Below, piece by piece: positions 1 through 7,391 of a DNA stretch of 20,865 nt (its first letter is position 1; every line of letters begins with the position of its first letter). The translations under genes were made by a program, and so were the position numbers. The stretch lies in assembly GCA_015904045.1 (NCBI GenBank), contig JABMDG010000030.1, positions 1 to 20,865 on the forward strand, written 5' to 3'. The notes under the pieces are model-generated. The model saw only the letters and a list, made by a program, of their open reading frames with translations, did not search any database and had not been told where the DNA came from. The DNA is from Nitrospira sp. GTDB lineage: Bacteria; Nitrospirota; Nitrospiria; Nitrospirales; Nitrospiraceae.

Positions 1-2
1 CC

Positions 3-1559
3 CTGCTGGTCGTTGTCTTTCTCTGCGTCACCTATCGATCAATCACCCTGATGGTCTTGAGTCTGATTCCGCTGACCAGCGGAATCCTGGCCGGCCTGGT
101 TGCCGTGAATAGTTGGTTCGGATTCGTTCATGGCATCACGTTGGGGTTCGGCATCACGTTGTTGGGCGTCGTGGACGATTACCCTATTCATTTGTTCAGC
201 CATCTGACCAGGAAGGAGTCTGCCCAGACGACGATGCGTGCGATCTGGCCGACGATGCGGCTGGGGATTGTGACAACGGCCATCGGATTCTCATCGTTGC
301 TGCTTGCCGGCTTTCCTGCCTTGGCGCAACTGGGGCTCTTTGCGGTGGCCGGGCTGGGAACGGCAGCGGTGGTGACTCGTTGGGTGCTGCCTGTCTGTAT
401 CCCTGCCGGATTTGTTCCTCGCGAAATCCGGCCGGATTTGGGGCGCTTGGTGGATGGTCTGCCGAAAGCGAAGATTGTGGTGCCGCTGGCGGTCATTCTT
501 GCGACAATTGTACTGATATGGTCTGATACGCCGTTCTGGCAGGAAGATCTGGAAGGCCTGAGTCCCCTGTCGGCGGACAAGAAGGAGCTGGATCAGCATC
601 TGCGACAGGAACTGGGTGCGCCGGATGTGCGGGATCTATTCGTCGTCGAGGGGACGAGCGTCGAGGCTCTCTTGATGAAGGCAGAAGCCATGATGCCGAG
701 GCTGGAGCAGCTGCGAGAAGGTCGTGTGTTGTCCGGCTACGACATTGTCTCGCGCTATCTGCCGAGCCAGCATGTGCAGCAGGAACGGCTGAAGGCTTTG
801 CCTGATCGGGACGTGCTTGAAAGGAATCTCGATGCAGCGCAGAAGGGCCTGCCGTTTATGCCCGGGCTGTTCGCTCCATTCGTGACGGCGGTCGATGAGG
901 CACGGAGTCTGCCGTTTATCGATCGGAATACATTCAGGGGGACGACGTTGGGCATGAAATTGGAGTCGTTACTGTTCTCCCATCAGGATGAATGGCTGGC
1001 GATTGTTCCGCTCCGTGGAGTCCTTGATCGGACCCAGCTTGCGACGGCAGCGGCAAGCTGGGGAGACACCTCGGTGAGTTATGTGGACTTGAAGGAAGAG
1101 TCGAACCGGCTGATGCGGGCCTATCGCAATCGGATGATGCAATTAGTGGGGTGGGGGACAATGGCCATTACGGTTTCGCTGGCAGTCGGATTGGGATCGA
1201 TCACTCGGCTCGGACCGGTACTTGCTCCGATCGGCTGCGCCTTGATCGTTGTGGTTGCTGTTTTAAAAGGATCGGGCGAGTCGCTCTCGTTATTTCATGT
1301 GGCAACCTTTCTGCTTGTGATCGGGTTGGGGCTCGATTATTCTCTGTTCTTCAATCGACGGGAGGGGACTGAAATCGAGCGAGCCAAGACCGTTTTTGGG
1401 CTACTGGTTTGTAGCACGACGACGATTCTCGTGTTCGGCCTGTTGGCCTTCTCGAAGATCCCCGTGCTCCATGCAATTGGATTGACCGCAGCCTGCGGAT
1501 CGTTGTGTTGCCTGCTCTTTTCAGGGTTGATGGCGCAGCGGGAGGTGACTGATGCCTGA
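3..1559 (+). CDS. MMPL/RND-family exporter, C-terminal part (5' end outside window)
   Basis: The reading frame is open from base 3, so the true start lies upstream; the ATG at 51 sits inside a membrane segment and is not the start. The protein is an inner-membrane exporter of the MMPL/RND superfamily. Two copies of the family's TM4-type motif are visible, 'GVVDDYPIHL' near the start and 'GLGLDYSLFF' near the end, each followed by hydrophobic helices, with a large soluble periplasmic-type domain between them. The two-fold repeat is typical of roughly 780-850-residue family members, of which about 518 residues are present here. The stop overlaps the start of the downstream ketosynthase by 8 bases, indicating translational coupling. 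Exporters of this kind are standard in aryl-polyene clusters, where they are thought to move the lipid product, so that role is inferred from the neighbours. The visible part looks intact. Confidence 0.88.
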   Translation: MLVVVFLCVTYRSITLMVLSLIPLTSGILAGLVAVNSWFGFVHGITLGFGITLLGVVDDYPIHLFSHLTRKESAQTTMRAIWPTMRLGIVTTAIGFSSLLLAGFPALAQLGLFAVAGLGTAAVVTRWVLPVCIPAGFVPREIRPDLGRLVDGLPKAKIVVPLAVILATIVLIWSDTPFWQEDLEGLSPLSADKKELDQHLRQELGAPDVRDLFVVEGTSVEALLMKAEAMMPRLEQLREGRVLSGYDIVSRYLPSQHVQQERLKALPDRDVLERNLDAAQKGLPFMPGLFAPFVTAVDEARSLPFIDRNTFRGTTLGMKLESLLFSHQDEWLAIVPLRGVLDRTQLATAAASWGDTSVSYVDLKEESNRLMRAYRNRMMQLVGWGTMAITVSLAVGLGSITRLGPVLAPIGCALIVVVAVLKGSGESLSLFHVATFLLVIGLGLDYSLFFNRREGTEIERAKTVFGLLVCSTTTILVFGLLAFSKIPVLHAIGLTAACGSLCCLLFSGLMAQREVTDA

Positions 1560-2070
1560 TCCAAAACCGATGACTCCCCTGACATTGTCCGCCTATACCC
1601 TTGTGACGGCCAACGGCCGAGGGGTTGGCCCCGCTCTTCAGGCTCTCCAGGAGCGGCGATCCGGGTTAAAGCCGTGCGACTTCGAAGATGTGACGTTGAA
1701 AACATCGATCGGGCGAGTAGCCGGCCTCGAGGATTTTTCACTCGATGACGAACTGCGGGCCTTCGACTGCCGCAACAACCGGCTGGCCTGGCTCGGTCTT
1801 CAGCAGGACGGTTTCATGGTGGCGGCGGCGGAGGCGAAACAGCGATACGGCGCCCATCGGATCGCCGTAGTGATGGGCACCAGCACGTCCGGGATTCTCG
1901 AAACCGAACATGCCTACCGCGAGCGCGATCCTTCCACCGATCGGCTTCCGGACTGGTACAGGCCGCGGTATCGATATACGCATAACATGTTTTCTCTGGG
2001 GCATTTCGTGAGGACCTGTCTTGGATTGCAGGGGCCGGCCATGGTGATTTCGACCGCCTGTTCTTCTGCG
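1552..2070 (+). pseudogene. Beta-ketoacyl synthase, N-terminal fragment, truncated at about 2068
   Basis: This is the N-terminal half of a FabF/KAS-type ketosynthase, which condenses acyl-ACP with malonyl-ACP. Visible features are 'GVGPALQALQERRSGL' near residue 23, 'VMGTSTSGI' near 106-114, and the nucleophile motif 'STACSS' with Cys170. Just after the second Ser the family continues with a helix rich in Ala and Gly, but here the frame turns into low-similarity sequence ending at a stop at 2241. That tail is antisense to the neighbouring chorismatase. Only about 172 of roughly 400 residues remain and the catalytic His residues are missing, so the product cannot be active. The ATG at 1552 is preceded by GGAGG at 1541-1545 and overlaps the exporter stop. 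Truncation by deletion or misassembly is the likely explanation. Confidence 0.8.
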
Positions 2071-2944
2071 TGCCGAGGAGGTCGAAGCCTGCGGCATGCT
2101 GTGCCTGCTCGAAGACAGCCTGGATGTTCCGAATCGTTTCCTCCGTTTGCGCGCGCGGCAGTCCGGCATGGCGGCTTGCATGCCCGACAACGCTCGCAGT
2201 GCCGGAGAGATAGAGCCGGCATTCTTCCCCCGACCGAGTGAGCGTGGCTCGGGCGAATGATGGGCTGCGAGGCCCATAGTCCTGAGGGTAGTCGTAGGCG
2301 TTCAGTTGGCGCGGATTGCTGAGATGTGTCGCAGGCTGCGTCCCGGCGAGAAACATGATTTGCAGCGGGCCGGATTTCGTTCCAACGGCTGTTGCAGCCG
2401 GCAGGGAAGAGGGAAAATCGTCCAGCACCTCGGTCAACGCGTGATGGCGCCCCAGGCAGAACCGTTGATACCGTTCGAGCCCGTCCTGATCGTCGTTGAT
2501 GTGGGGAAAGTAATTCCAGATCCGCCACAAAAAGGGGTATCCCAAGGTGTGGAGCTGATGGAGCATGGCTTTGTAGGCCTCGTAGGCTGCGGCGTCCATG
2601 GACCGGTCCGCGTCCTCATTGAGACTCATTGAACCGATAAGAAAGGTGCCGTTCATGGCGATTGAACAGTCAGGGTCTGTGTGGAGCTGTACGGGCTTCT
2701 CGCCTGTCCAGACTTCGGCCATAGGGGGGCCGTCGATCTGAGGGAGATCGAGCGTAATGACCGGACAGGGAAACGCACCGGACAGTGCCGGTCCGAATGT
2801 GACGACGGCCATGGGGTACGGTCCGGTTTTAGTCAGCATGAACGGGAGCTGTGCGTACTCGACATACGACACATCCGGTCGGGCGGTTGTTCCTGACACT
2901 CGCCGGGCCGTCATGGTGAATGGTGGAATAGTTGTCGATTTCAC
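2071..2944 (-). pseudogene. Chorismatase (FkbO/Hyg5/XanB2-type), C-terminally truncated
   Basis: The protein resembles chorismatases that hydrolyse chorismate to hydroxybenzoate or dihydroxycyclohexadiene carboxylate. Supporting motifs are 'RIWNYFPHIN' (141-150), 'ERYQRFCLGRHHAL' (157-170), 'GTASVVGHAS' (248-257) and 'QTEETIRNI' (266-274). In Xanthomonas, XanB2 supplies 3-hydroxybenzoate as starter for xanthomonadin. About 291 residues look native; the usual length is about 330-345, so the last 40-50 residues are lost. The same frame runs on antisense through the ketosynthase fragment to a stop at 1814. The start is a GTG at 2944 with an upstream GGAG; an ATG lies ten codons further in. It lies 21 bp downstream of the FAD oxidoreductase gene on the same strand and is probably cotranscribed. 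The product choice (3-HBA or other) cannot be read from the sequence. Confidence 0.78.
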
Positions 2945-2965
2945 AGTCGCACTGCTCCGCTCTCG

Positions 2966-3839
2966 TTATCGGCGATCGTGAACGGCATAATCTTTGAGCG
3001 TCGTCACGGTTTCGGGCACGCCGCGGATGCGGCGCTGGAATGCCGTCCAATTCTCTCTGAAGTTGAACAGATAGACGAGATAATAGGCGATTTTGAACAG
3101 GAGGATTGGGAACTTGATCGGAGATTTTCCGAAGGCGTCGCCGGCCAGAATGGAGAGGACAGCCTCCTCCATTTTGAATTTGGATCTTTCGGACATGAAC
3201 AGGTTGCGGAAGGCCGGCTGGGTGAAGTGATAGATAAACCAGGAATAGGTTTTCACGCCCAAGCGAACAGTCCGTTCAAACTCCCGGACGGACCGGTGGT
3301 ATGCCGGGGACTTTCGCAAATAGGCATCGACGACGTCGGCGCCCAGCGTGGCGCTATTGAGCGCCAGATGCACACCGCTGGAGAACACCGGGTCGATGAA
3401 AGCGAAGGCGTCGCCCACCATCAAATATCCGTCGCCACGCATGGTCGAGCGGCGATAGGAGTAGTTGGCGGCCGCGTAGGCTTGCCCGATGAGTGTGGCC
3501 CTGGTCATACGTTCCGCCACGGGAGCGCAGAGGGCGATCGTATCCCACAGAAATTGCTCCAGCGGCACCTTTCGGGTGCTGATATACGAGGGCCAGCAGA
3601 CCGATGCCGATCTTTTCGACTTCCGGGAGCACGCCCAATCGTTCCAATATCGGCAGTGAATGAGGGAGCAGCGATTCGCCGATGTGGAAGCGCGGGTGGC
3701 GGTCTTTCTCCAGCACATGCACGTCCCATCCCTTTTCTGCCAGCAGCGCCGAAATGGCCGAGCCGGCCGGGCCGCCTCCGACCACGAGGACGTCGCATGT
3801 TGTCAGAGGGTTCGCTATGCCTGAGGCTGAAGTCTGCAT
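2966..3839 (-). pseudogene. FAD-dependent halogenase-like oxidoreductase with internal deletion and frameshift
   Basis: The first about 79 residues contain the FAD-binding 'GGGPAG' (21-26) and 'GESLLP' (54-59) motifs of the tryptophan-halogenase/geranylgeranyl-reductase-like flavoprotein family. A second frame, starting around 3600, carries the C-terminal half: '[11 protein letters not shown]', then '[11 protein letters not shown]' (the GD motif that contacts FAD) and 'SSGVHLAL'. The family normally has about 190-200 residues between these two parts, so roughly 600 bp is missing and the frame has shifted. The enzyme would be non-functional. Such flavoproteins accompany chorismatase genes in xanthomonadin-type clusters, where they may hydroxylate or halogenate the aryl ring; that link is inference. 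The start is an ATG at 3839 without a clear Shine-Dalgarno sequence; a TATACT-like -10 box lies about 45 bp upstream. Confidence 0.8.
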
Positions 3840-3975
3840 GACAATAAATGGTGTTTGAACAGTGGTAATGCAGCGCCGGAGTATACCTGAGAGATGGCGT
3901 GATGGCCAGCGCGCGGGCCGTGGTCATTCGCTCGCATTATTCGTGACAGTTCATCGAAAAATCTGGTTGAATCGT

Positions 3976-4072
3976 GTATCTCGTGAAGCGTATTTCGTAT
4001 CTCGCAAACAAAGATGTATGCACACTCCTTTTGTCCCGCGCTTCACGCTTCACGAGATACGAGCGACGAAGG
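3976..4072. repeat. Inverted array of heptamers (NNNNCGT / ACGNNNN)
   Basis: The left arm reads as consecutive seven-base units ending in CGT or CGC (ATCTCGT at 3978, GAAGCGT, ATTTCGT, ATCTCGC). The right arm reads as units starting with ACG (ACGCTTC at 4045, ACGAGAT, ACGAGCG, ACGAAGG). A 16-base segment, 3976-3991, is a perfect reverse complement of 4045-4060. The loop has partly complementary bases (CAAAG / CTTTTG). The structure could fold into a long hairpin. Its layout resembles short tandem heptamer (STRR-like) repeats known from cyanobacteria, although the unit sequence differs. Confidence 0.75.
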
Positions 4073-4161
4073 CTGGAACAGCGGATCGGCAATGGCAGCA
4101 GAAGCGCCCGTGAATTATGGGGGCTAGATGAGTGCGGTCTGGCCAGTGCAGCCTGATTCTC

Positions 4162-4190
4162 TTGACATCGCTACGCAATCGTCCTAGCTT
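4162..4190 (+). promoter_or_regulatory. Candidate sigma70-type promoter for the radical SAM gene
   Basis: A perfect -35 box TTGACA lies at 4162-4167. It is followed, after a 17-base spacer, by TAGCTT at 4185-4190, which matches three of six positions of the -10 consensus. Transcription would start near 4197 and give a leader of about 50 bases before the ATG at 4247. Confidence 0.5.
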
Positions 4191-4246
4191 TCATCGTGCA
4201 TATCGATGGCAGAAAAACCAGTTAGACGGCGCAAGGACAGCAGGCA

Positions 4247-5359
4247 ATGGGATCACCCAAGAACTTTCTCCTCGTTCTCATCAAGCCGTCCCATTACGAC
4301 GAGGATGGCTACGTGATTCAGTGGATTCGTTCGGCCATTCCCTCGAACACACTCGCCGTTTTGAACGGTCTCGCGCTTGATTGTGAGGCGCGCAAGGTGT
4401 TGGGCGAGGACGTCGCCATTGATATTGACCTCTACGACGAAACGAACACCGTCATTCCCATCCGATCCATCATTCGAAAAATGAAGGGCTATGCGTCCGG
4501 CATGGTGGGCTTCGTCGGGGTGCAAACCAATCAGTTCCCGCGCGCGGTCGATCTGGCTGACCACTTTCTCAAGGCGAATATTCCGGTCGCCATCGGCGGG
4601 TTCCATGTGAGCGGCTCTGTCGCCATGCTTCCTACATTGCCACGCGATCTTCAAGCCGCCGGAGAGAAGGGCATCAGCCTGTTTGCCGGAGAAGCGGAAG
4701 GCCATTTGGATGAGGTCTTGCGCGATGCCTACGGAGGGAAGATCAAGCCTCTGTACAATTTCCTGAACGAGGGCCGGAGTCTCGAGTCCTCACCGTCGCC
4801 TTTTTTGCCCGTTCAGATCGTGCAGAACACATTTCGCAGGCTCTCCAGCTTCGATGCGGGACGAGGATGCCCGTTCCAATGCAGCTTCTGCACGATCATC
4901 AATGTGCAGGGGCGCAAGTCTCGCTACCGCTCGGCGGATGATATCGAGCACATCATCCGGGCCAATCTGCGGCAGGGAGTCGGCAGATTCTTTATCACGG
5001 ACGACGATTTTGCGCGGAACAGCAACTGGGAGGCGATTCTCGACCGGTGCATTCAGATGCGGGAAGAGGAGGGGCTGGCGATCTCGTTTACCGCCCAGGT
5101 GGATGTCGGCGCCTATAAAATTCCGCGGTTCATCGAAAAGTGCGCCAGAGCCGGCTGCAATAACATTTTTATCGGGCTTGAAAACCTCAACCCCGATTCG
5201 CTCGCCGGGGCGAAGAAGCTGCAAAACAAGATCTGGCAATACCGGAAAATGCTGCAAGCGTGGAAAGACCACGACTGCACGACGGTGGCCGGGTATATTT
5301 TGGGTTTTCCCACCGACACGCCGGAATCCATCGCGCGCGATATCGGTGTCATCGAACGG
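4247..5359 (+). pseudogene. B12-binding radical SAM protein, C-terminally truncated at about 5355
   Basis: Residues 1-160 form a cobalamin-binding-like domain with 'GGFHVSG' at 117-123. The radical SAM domain follows, with the 4Fe-4S ligands Cys208, Cys212 and Cys215 (CxxxCxxC) and the later 'GYILGFPTDTPESI' segment near 349-362. Family members continue for a further 100 or more residues after this point. Here similarity stops near residue 370 and the open frame runs to 5626 through sequence antisense to the next gene. The core iron-sulfur site is intact, but the end of the barrel and the C-terminal domain are missing, so function is doubtful. The substrate is unknown; B12 radical SAM enzymes often methylate or rearrange unactivated carbons. 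The ATG follows a weak purine-rich stretch and a TTGACA promoter. Confidence 0.78.
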
Positions 5360-5632
5360 GCAGGTCGGTTGTTCGTGGAGCAGGTGGACCTCGGCCATCA
5401 TTGTAATGGAGGCCACATCCCAGGAGGGCTGGTGTTCCTCCTTGCCGGTGATCGTCTCGATAGTGTGACACCGTTCGCATTCGGCTTCATAGGTTTTGAT
5501 GCGGGCGCCGTGCGGGGTGTGATCGGTGACGTCCATCGCTCCACCACAGCCAGCTTTGGCGCACGTCAGATGTTCATGCTGAAGGGCTTGGACAAATCGG
5601 CGATGGCTCTCCCGTTCTTGCTCTGATCGCAT
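5360..5632 (-). pseudogene. Small zinc-ribbon-like protein, C-terminally truncated
   Basis: I do not recognise a named family. About 91 residues look native. They contain Cys24 and Cys29 ('CAKAGC') and Cys52 and Cys55 ('CERC'), which together could bind one zinc, and a further 'TCPFD' at the break. A strong Shine-Dalgarno sequence (AGGAAGGAGAGG, read on the minus strand) sits just before the ATG at 5632, which argues that this is a real gene start rather than a shadow frame. From about 5355 downward the frame is antisense to the radical SAM gene and runs open to 4790, so the true C-terminus is missing. The gene faces the radical SAM fragment tail to tail. Function unknown. Confidence 0.5.
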
Positions 5633-5701
5633 TGGCCTCTCCTTCCTGAATCTCCCTTTGCGTTTTCTGCTCCTGCTTCCCCTTCTGTGAGGATGGGCAT
5701 G

Positions 5702-5854
5702 GGTTCACACAGCGCGCATTGACCGAGCGCTGTCTTCTTCCTAAGGGGCGGTACCTCTGTCGGTTCCACTGCGCACATTGAGCGAGCACAGCCCTTGATT
5801 TGAAACTACGATCATTCTTGGTGCGCGTTCAGTGAGCAAGGAAGCGACAGAGGT
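5702..5854 (-). repeat. Three degenerate ~30-bp direct repeats plus a 10-bp inverted repeat
   Basis: Three related segments occur at 5702-5735, 5762-5794 and about 5813-5845, each with a core like GCGCA(C)ATTGAGCGAGC on the plus strand. In addition, 5753-5762 (ACCTCTGTCG) is the perfect reverse complement of 5845-5854. Part of the middle copy (5765-5780) matches, in reverse complement, 18756-18771 in 15 of 16 bases. This points to a dispersed intergenic repeat family. Small open frames across it are not convincing genes. Confidence 0.65.
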
Positions 5855-5868
5855 GTCGCTCCATTCCC

Positions 5869-6603
5869 CTATATCCCCCATGCCCCGCTAATCTGAATAT
5901 TGGCCCCATTCACGTACCTTGCTTCATCGCTGAGCAGATACCGGACCGCGGCGACGGTGTCGTCAACGGTGCCGATATAGCCGGCGGGAATGCGCTTGGT
6001 CATGGAGGCCAGTTCACCCGGCGGTGCGCTGCCCGAATCGATAAAACCCGGGGAAATCGCGTTCACCGTGATGCCGTAGGGCGCCAAGAGTTTGGCCAGG
6101 GTGCGCGTCAAGATGAGCACGCCGGCTTTGGCGATGTAGTGGGCCGTGACGTCCGGTTGGGAAATCATCTGGTCTGCGTTGGCCATGCTGAAACTGATGA
6201 TGCGGCCGGCTTTACGGGCTTTCATGCCCGGTGCCACTGCCTGGGCCAGATAAAAAATGGGATGCAGATTCCCGTCGAACATCTCGTTCCATCCATCGAC
6301 GGTCTCTTCGAGCAGGTTGATACGATGGTACGGGCCGGCGCCGTTGATCAGCGCGTCGATCCGGCCCCATTTGTCCTCGACCTGCGCCACAAGGCGTTTC
6401 ACCGCATCCGGGTTCGACACGTCGCACTGAATCGGCCAGGCCTCTCCCCCCTGTTCCTTGATGGCCGTTGCGGTCTTCTGTGCCTCGGTTTCACTGGTTC
6501 GATAGCAGAAGGCGATCCTCCAGTGTCGGGCGGCGAGATCCACGGCGACCCCTCGTCCGATGCCTTTGGCTCCGCCGGTGATGAGTGCGACGGGCTGTAT
6601 CAT
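5869..6603 (-). CDS. SDR-family oxidoreductase (FabG/FolM-like)
   Basis: A short-chain dehydrogenase/reductase of 244 residues, the usual size, expected in the cytoplasm and NAD(P)-dependent. The cofactor motif 'TGGAKGIG' lies at 9-16, 'NGAG' at 87-90 and the 'SPGFI' loop at 184-188. The catalytic region is unusual: the sequence is 'AHYIAKAG' (154-161), so Tyr156 and Lys159 are three apart instead of the standard YxxxK spacing, and a His occupies the usual Tyr position. Activity may therefore be altered. It is the last gene of the minus-strand train, 32 bp after the DUF2064 gene, with GGAGAG ahead of its ATG. The substrate is unknown; pteridine or 3-oxoacyl reduction are the general possibilities. 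Confidence 0.87.
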   Translation of the reverse strand: MIQPVALITGGAKGIGRGVAVDLAARHWRIAFCYRTSETEAQKTATAIKEQGGEAWPIQCDVSNPDAVKRLVAQVEDKWGRIDALINGAGPYHRINLLEETVDGWNEMFDGNLHPIFYLAQAVAPGMKARKAGRIISFSMANADQMISQPDVTAHYIAKAGVLILTRTLAKLLAPYGITVNAISPGFIDSGSAPPGELASMTKRIPAGYIGTVDDTVAAVRYLLSDEARYVNGANIQISGAWGI

Positions 6604-6635
6604 AGCCTGCTCTCCGATTCAGAAGTGGTAATCCA

Positions 6636-7388
6636 TTATGCTCTCGCCCGCAGCCGTTTGGCGAGCAGTTGCAACGCACCGGCGGTGCGGCTGGTGAACG
6701 ACTGCTCGTGCTTCGACTTTTTGGCATCGAGCGCGCTGGACTCGATGAGCGTTTGGAGGTCGGCAATCGTATCGACGTCGCGCCATGGAGCGAGTAGAGC
6801 CGTTTTGAGTCCGAGCGCTCCGGCCTTCTCTTGTGTCAGGGCAAGCACCTGTTCAGTGGACCAGGGGATGCCGGTGAAGAGATCGGGTATCGGTCGGGTG
6901 AGGCCGATCAGGTAATATCCGCCGTCAAGGGCCGGGCCGAGCACCAGGTCGTGGGTTTCCAGCAGCGTGATAGCGTGTTTGTAATACTCGAGCGGCAGTG
7001 ATGGCGCGTCGGTTCCGATGATCAGGACACGCTTGTATCCCTGCTTGAACAAGGCTTCGAAGGCCTGATTCATCCGCGATCCGAGATCGTCGCCCACTTG
7101 ATCGATCACCCTTACGCCCTGCCGTTCTTCCATGATCTTGAAAAACACATGGGTGGAAGACGGGGCGCAGGCGAGATAACGGTCGAGGGGCAATTTGAAT
7201 TTGGAGACTGCCTCTTTCGTCCGTTCCAGCGTGTCGAGGACGAAGCTCCCGTGGAGTGTGGCGGCTTCGTCCGGTGTCAGCGGGGGGCAGAGACGTGTCT
7301 TTACCTGGCCGGGAACGGGGGCTTTGGCAAAAATTACCAAAGCAGTACCGAGGACTGAGGACCGAGGGCTGGGGTTAATACCCGGCAT
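6636..7388 (-). CDS. TIGR04282/DUF2064 family nucleotidyl/glycosyltransferase-like protein
   Basis: The 250-residue protein has the DUF2064 hallmarks 'KAPVPGQVKTRL' (22-33), 'GTDAPSLP' (125-132) and 'GPALDGGYYLIGL' (151-163), a GT-A-like fold related to nucleotidyltransferases such as CofC and MobA. Members of TIGR04282 occur next to TIGR04283 glycosyltransferases, as here, and the pair was first named from arsenosugar-type loci. No ArsS-like radical SAM gene is present in this train, so an arsenic role is not supported. The start at 7388 lies just after the stop of the upstream glycosyltransferase (7392). Residues 6-14 are encoded by a heptamer repeat (7347-7374), which appears to have extended the N-terminus; the conserved domain begins at about residue 16. 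Confidence 0.87.
   Translation of the reverse strand: MPGINPSPRSSVLGTALVIFAKAPVPGQVKTRLCPPLTPDEAATLHGSFVLDTLERTKEAVSKFKLPLDRYLACAPSSTHVFFKIMEERQGVRVIDQVGDDLGSRMNQAFEALFKQGYKRVLIIGTDAPSLPLEYYKHAITLLETHDLVLGPALDGGYYLIGLTRPIPDLFTGIPWSTEQVLALTQEKAGALGLKTALLAPWRDVDTIADLQTLIESSALDAKKSKHEQSFTSRTAGALQLLAKRLRARA
7347..7374. repeat. Four-unit ACYGAGG heptamer repeat inside the DUF2064 gene
   Basis: Four consecutive seven-base units read ACCGAGG, ACTGAGG, ACCGAGG, GCTGGGG on the plus strand. They encode residues 6-14 of the minus-strand DUF2064 protein. The same four-unit design is found at 12416-12443. Confidence 0.8.
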
Positions 7389-7391
7389 GCA

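Larger units (their letters stand above)
3840..4246. other. Divergent intergenic region with heptamer inverted repeat and promoters
   Basis: These 407 bases separate the minus-strand FAD oxidoreductase from the plus-strand radical SAM gene. No convincing gene is present. The stretch holds a candidate minus-strand promoter (about 3880), a large heptamer-based inverted repeat (3976-4072) and a good sigma70-like promoter at 4162-4190 pointing to the radical SAM gene. Confidence 0.7.

Noticed and set aside
2978..3841. Plus-strand open frame of 287 codons
   Set aside because: It is antisense to the FAD oxidoreductase pseudogene, whose motifs are clear on the minus strand.
5566..5789. Short minus-strand frames upstream of the zinc-ribbon gene
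   Set aside because: They are translations of the repeat copies at 5702-5794 and have no family likeness.
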